Origin: Acanthaster planci
Taxonomy: Eukaryota > Echinodermata > Asteroidea > Valvatida > Acanthasteridae
Direction: 5' to 3'
Length of the DNA: 28,585 bases
NCBI RefSeq assembly: GCF_001949145.1
Contig: NW_019091491.1
Span: 320,833 to 349,417, forward strand
The position numbers were made by a program, and so were the translations under genes. Shown in pieces: positions 20,701 through 26,700 of the stretch (the first letter of the stretch is position 1; the number at the start of each line of letters is the position of its first letter). The notes beneath the pieces were generated by a model. It ran no database searches, had not been told where the DNA came from, and saw nothing but the letters and a program-made list of their open reading frames with translations.

Positions 20701-23700
20701 GAGCCCCCGGGAGGAAGAAGACAGTAAAGAAATGTTCAAGGTTTTGAGGTGGGAGGAAAAGCCCTGACATACATTCCAGGGAAAACCCAAAGATTCAGGA
20801 GGGGACTGAAAACCCAATCCACATGTTGGCCTAGGTTGGATTCAAACGCAGACCACAGAGGTAGAAGGCGAGGAAAGTACCATGGTGCCAAACCGACTTG
20901 TGAATCAGACTTAATGATCATATTAGAATTCTGAATTCTTGTGACAAAACGTAAGCCAGCGTGTAGCATTAACCACGGACCATGCCAAAGTTGGAAGGTG
21001 CTTAACTTTTGTGAATTTGCTGCAGGAATATCTGCCATAATACGAATAACGTTTCACTTGCTTCTGAAATGAACATGAATCAGCTATTATGATGGAAAAA
21101 GAAAACAATCTGGAGATCCTAACAAAACAAGGACTATTCCAAGGAAATGCCATGAGAATCTGGAGGAACAGTCTGTTTAAACATGCTTAGTATGACTACC
21201 AAAAGCACTCATCTTTGGTAAGAACTTATCTTTCTACTTGAGGGAATCAAGATGTTTGTACCTTGACAGGCTGGGTCAGAATAATACCACAGAAGAAGGA
21301 GATAATCACAGAGTGAATCCAGCTGGTTGTCTTGGCATTTTCAAAATACACGCCATAGGAGAAGGTGAAAGCTGTAGCAGTCAGTGTCACCAGGATACAG
21401 ATGATCCAGGCCAGGTAGATACACCCCCAGGGTAGACTCCATCGCTGAGATCGCTTGGCTGAAGGGTTCTTCCGATGCGTGAGGCAAAGGGTGGAGGAAC
21501 CCCCGGAGGGCTGCATGTTAATCTTGGCATCGTTGCTGATGATGAAGATGTCTCTGGAGGACACCTGAAGAGGAATTGAGGTAGAGGGTGACTGTGTGTT
21601 AGGCCACAGAAGGACTGGGTCCTGGGCTTCACCAATGCATTTAGCTTCAACTACTTGTCTAAATGATCGCAAAGTCTTTTCAAATTCTCATGACACCTCA
21701 TGCAACAAGATTCCTGGTGCCTCTATCTACACTGGGTTTGATGTTGGTGTTTTGAGAGTTCATGGTTTCTCACGAACCGTGTCACAGATATCATCTTTGG
21801 TCTTCATTGGACAGACTTTGTTGCCTCCTTGAATGCTCTTCTTCTGATGTTCCTTGGCTACTTGGATCCTGGAGGGTCGCTTCCGACGAACCCTGGACTT
21901 CTTAAAACACTGTACCATCAGCAAACTGATGGGAAAGACAATCAGGTTGGACTCTATGCCGATTGCTATCTGCATGTTTTCAAAGAAAAAGAAACTAAAG
22001 TAGCACCCTGTTTCAATTGTGATATTCCTTTTAATATGTCGTCAGGTACTCATGGTATTTCTTGAAATTCAAGTCTTTGGTCTCCACTCTTGGGCGTTTG
22101 AAGTCTCTTGGGTCAAGTCCTAAATCTTTGGGTCAAGCTCTAAGTTTCTGGGCTGAAGTTCTAAGGAAGTTGACGTAGTCAACTCCTTGGCAACTGTGGT
22201 CAAGTTCTGAGTCTCTGCAGTCAAGTGGTGAAGATATTATTAGAAACCTGGCAATGTACATGTAGGTGAACTGACATTTTTATTACAATTATTATTATTT
22301 ATGGTTTACCAACCAAACTCTCGCAGCCAAAGGCTGAATTTCAGTTTGATTTACAATTATTACATTAAAATGATAAAAGTCACAAGGAACTATATATCAA
22401 AATCGAAAGCAGTAAAAATACAAGTATACACATCAAATAAAAAGTTTATATGAATTGATAAATAAAAATACCAAATTGTAATCACAACAACTAAATGATC
22501 AAAATGACATTAAAAAACCAAAAGGAACACTAGATCCATGCATACAAACTAACATACTGACATACACACATGCAATGGGAAAAAAAGGACACAATTCCCT
22601 CATAAAACAAACCCAGCCCAAACCTCCCAAAAACCAACCCTCAACACCACAACCATCTTCTCAGCTAACGGGATTTGGCTTTTGAATACATTACATGTAT
22701 GATTCCCAGGATGTAAATCAAGGAGTAAAATGCCAAGAATAGAGACGGTGGATCACTCAACCAAATTGCAAACACAAAAAGTCCGGAGCTCTCAGGATAT
22801 TTTGCGAGAGAATTTGAGCATGTCCTTATTTATCAAGTGCGTTAGATAAGGGATTGTGCCAACTTTGTATCGCTTTGTTCTGCATCTGGAAGTACTTAAA
22901 TTATTCCTATTCCTCAAGCCATTGTTCCTAATTGGGAGGGAGCCAACGTCGGACTTTGTAGGAGTGAAGGGGGATTTACCAAAACCAGAACGCAACTGCT
23001 CTCTATGTTGGAACAGAGCAGGTAAATTAACTTTTAAGCACATTTCACTGTAAAAGTGATTAGCGCAATAGCCATAGGACTAAATCATGCAGAATGCTTT
23101 CTGTTGTAATTGTTCAACAAAAATGTTGCCTACTACCTTGTACTTTGTCTCCCTTGGATGCGGCATTAACTGATTTGGGTTCCATGTTTTTGTGGCTATC
23201 TTGAACGTAATCCTGGTTTTTGTTTTCACATGAAAAACAAGTTTTCTGATCAGGGGTTGCGTAAACACAACCTAAGTCAAGAATAAAAGAAACATGATGG
23301 CTAGCTGTACCTCTGATGGAGATAGGCTGAAAGGTCCGATGTTGAAGGGCTTAGCGGATGGTCCACCTGAGGGTCCTTTATAGAACATGATACTAGCCAA
23401 CATCTCAAGCCACAGGGCCATGAGGCAGCACATGGCGCGCTGCATGCGGGTGAAACGACTTCCTGGGGGTCTAGTAAAGATGGACACCCACAGGTGTCCG
23501 TCGTTGAAGTGTTTGCCTGTCTGGCTAGAGAAGACATGGCTAAATTCTTGCATCTGTTCCTTGCCGGCTACCGGCAGAAGTCGGTCAACCTAAAGAAAGT
23601 ATAAATAGAATTATGACAAGCAGAGAAATGACAACTGGTGCTAAAGGAATGCATTCAGACTTTAAAAGAATTCCTTTAATTAAAAGCACCTCTTTGTCCA

Positions 23701-26700
23701 ATCAATTAACCCATACAGAAAACATAGTAGAACCAAGAGTCTTTTTGTGCATTCCAATAAAGCTCCCAAAATGCAATTGAACAAGCACAGAGTAATGTTA
23801 CTGTTTCACAGAGTTGCTGTATTTACAGCCACAAATGATCACTGTGAATACTTGTCTCAAATTCCATTGGCGATAAGGCATCGTTTTATATTGGGGGCAT
23901 GTGGCCACGTGGTTAGGGTGTGTGGCTTCCAATCAATCCAGCTCCTGGCAGTATGTTGTGGCCCTTAACAAGCTGCTTGCCTCTCTCCACCCAGGAGTAT
24001 AAATGGGTACCAGCATTAGCTAGGGAAGCAACCTGCAATGGATTGGCATCTCATCCAGGGGGAACAGAAATATTGTCAGTCGTTTCATGCCAAGGAAACC
24101 ATAGAGAAACACCAGCCTGATGAGCCAAATTGGCTGGGACCAGACCAGACTTGCTGCTTATGTTGTAAGAACACAAGTTTGGCATCACGGTATAAAAACC
24201 GGAACTGAAAATACTGAAAGTAAGTGTCCTACCTGTCCGTCTCCATCAACCACAGAAAACCACTCATTACAAAGGAAGAAGTAACGCCGTTTAGTCTGCA
24301 AGTCTCGAATTGCGATGTAACTCAGGTACCAGTTCTGTGCCGAGCCGCTTCCTGAGTTGTCATGCCAGATACGCATGTAGTTAAGTGGTCCAAGGGGTCT
24401 GGAATGGTCCACAAGAATATACAATCCATCCAACTATTTTTGTACCTACGCCAACGTGAGTTGATATGATTTTGCTTAGTACTAATCATGTGTTGCTCAA
24501 ACGTTTAGTCACATTTCCACTTTGAATTCTCAGGTAGTCATGTTGCTTTACAAACTCCTTTGTCACTTTTCATCTTTATGACAGGGGGGAGGATATAACC
24601 CCCTGTGCATTTTCTCCAATCCTGTCACAGTGCACATCTCGAGGCAGAATTGTAGTCGAGTACTTTCGGAGTAAAAAGTACTCTGCCAAATATTTAACTA
24701 GTTAGGGGGAACAAAGTTGAAGTCCATGGGCATTTCATGGTAGATGTGTAAAGGTGAGATGGTGACTTCAGACCGTGTTTTACAGAAATTAAGTTTTTAG
24801 GACAACAGTACTAAAACAGTACTTGGCCGGGTACTTTCTGAGTACTTTTTTCCTTTCTGGGAGTGCCTGAAGTCTTACATTTAGTTTGTAGTTTTACATT
24901 GATGCATTCACTATTAAATACCCATGTACTCTAGCTTCATTCCCTCTTGACCAGTTCAATATTTGGCAGGGAACTTTATACTCAAAACGTACTCAACTAC
25001 AACACTGTTTCTAAGAGTTTGCACTGATGCCTTACAGTCATTTTGCAAAAGCTAATTTATAAAATCAAGACATTTATCAAAATCAAGCACTGGCTTCGTG
25101 ACAGGTCAGCCAAAAATGTTAAGTTTTCTCACAAATATGTGAGAGTGTGAATTATAAATAACCACAAAATAAAAATCCTATGCCCAGTTGAATTCAATCT
25201 TAATAGGTGAATCCATAATTGATGTCTTTACATGAATGCCAGTTCTCTAAAAAGATTATTAAATGGACAAGTTGTAGGGGATGGACACCAACATGACAGA
25301 GTTTACTCTGAAGAAATCAAACCCAAACAAATAAGTTGACGATAAAAAGAAACAGCAAAGATATAAATGCCAGATAGTATTCAATTCCAACAAAATGCTT
25401 TTATGGAACCAAAGATTGTCTGATCTTTTGGACAAATGACTAACATTTTTGGTAGCCCTTAATTCTTGAAGTTTTGAAAGTAAATTTTTTTTATTCCATT
25501 AGTTAATAAATTCCACGAAATAGAAATGATACTAAGTCTAACTTTGCTGTCGTCAGGAGGAATCTGTCAACACTGCCTCTCTGAAGGATCTTCCTCTCTG
25601 GATCTTCCAGGCATCTTGATTTGGTTTCATCATCTTCTCCAGATAGGGTGAAACTCACCTGTGATGTGAAATTTTATGTTAAATGATTTGAGGATTGAAA
25701 TCATCCACGTTATGAAGGATTTTCAAGTGACGTGATATCAGAAGTGAATCTGGTAAAAATGGCAATCTAGACCTAGTGCCAAGATTTTGGGGGTCTACAG
25801 AGATGTATCTCAAACTGCTTCTGAACAAAAATATGAATGGAAAGACTGCGGTGGATAAGTAGCGTCAGGTTAAATTAACAGTTTGCTAAGCTAATTTAAT
25901 GAGAAATACATGTATATATAGACTTTTCATTTGAAACCCGGAAAATGCCCATCTACAAACAGTGAGAAACCCATCCCTCTGAATAATGGTTTGTACTGAA
26001 AGATTTCAGTTCTCTGTGAATTAAACTTTGAAAGAGGTCTCATAATACACATCCCCAGGATTGATTAAGCTTCATGACATACATATACCTTAGACTCTGT
26101 GCCAGCATTCAATCTCTTTCCAGTGACTACCACCATCTCATAAAGGTAGGAGTGGCTTGGATTGTTATCTGGTAATGGTGTTACTCCGAGCTGGATATTT
26201 ACAATAAAAGAAGCCCAACATTTTCATTTTTTATGGAACAAGTTATCCTGTAGCTTGATCAACATCATTTCCAAAACTTTCAAGAAATTCATAATGACAG
26301 TCTTGGCTTTGGGAGTGATTTCAGACTATGTTGTCTCCAAAGAAGCACCAAATATACTGCAGCAGAAAGGAAGTTTCAGCAAACATACTCTTTTCAAAAT
26401 ATTTTGAGATGGGGTAAAATCCAATAAGTACAGAGGGCCCAGGCCTTATCTTATTTCCTCATGGTGAATCGGATGTATTTTGGTAATGACTGAATCAACT
26501 GTTTATAGATGGGCAATTCCAGAAATCAGGGGTTCAAAAGTGTGACATTTTGGCTTCCCTGTTCCATCTGACCTATATTGATATGGAAATATCACCAGAA
26601 TTGATTTCAAACAATTACCATTTATTTGGCAGGTAATTTGCATTAATTCATCACTCTTGGAAATTAAAAAATGTGTTCTGAACTAACAAACTCATATGTC

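Larger units (their letters stand above)
20465..21261 (-). other. Intron between exons H and I, with SINE
   Basis: A 797-bp intron with a minus-strand tRNA-derived SINE (about 20697-20897) and an adjoining AGCTA satellite (20636-20676). The rest shows nothing notable. Confidence 0.8.
21970..23310 (-). other. Intron between exons F and G, with LINE remnant
   Basis: A 1,341-bp intron. Most of it (about 22277-23045) looks like the 3' end of a minus-strand LINE. A 20-bp degenerate tandem repeat follows at 22089-22168. Confidence 0.75.

Noticed and set aside
20838-20890. Possible functional tRNA gene on the minus strand
   Set aside because: A- and B-box are present, but no acceptor stem or anticodon arm can be folded and a SINE body follows directly.
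22856-23053. Plus-strand open frame opposite the LINE tail
   Set aside because: The minus-strand frame gives the RT-tail-like pattern and the matching 3' UTR; the plus-strand one shows nothing.
23301-23593. Other-frame and opposite-strand open frames over exon F
   Set aside because: Shadows of the conserved VDRLLPVAG...IGPFSLSPS reading frame.
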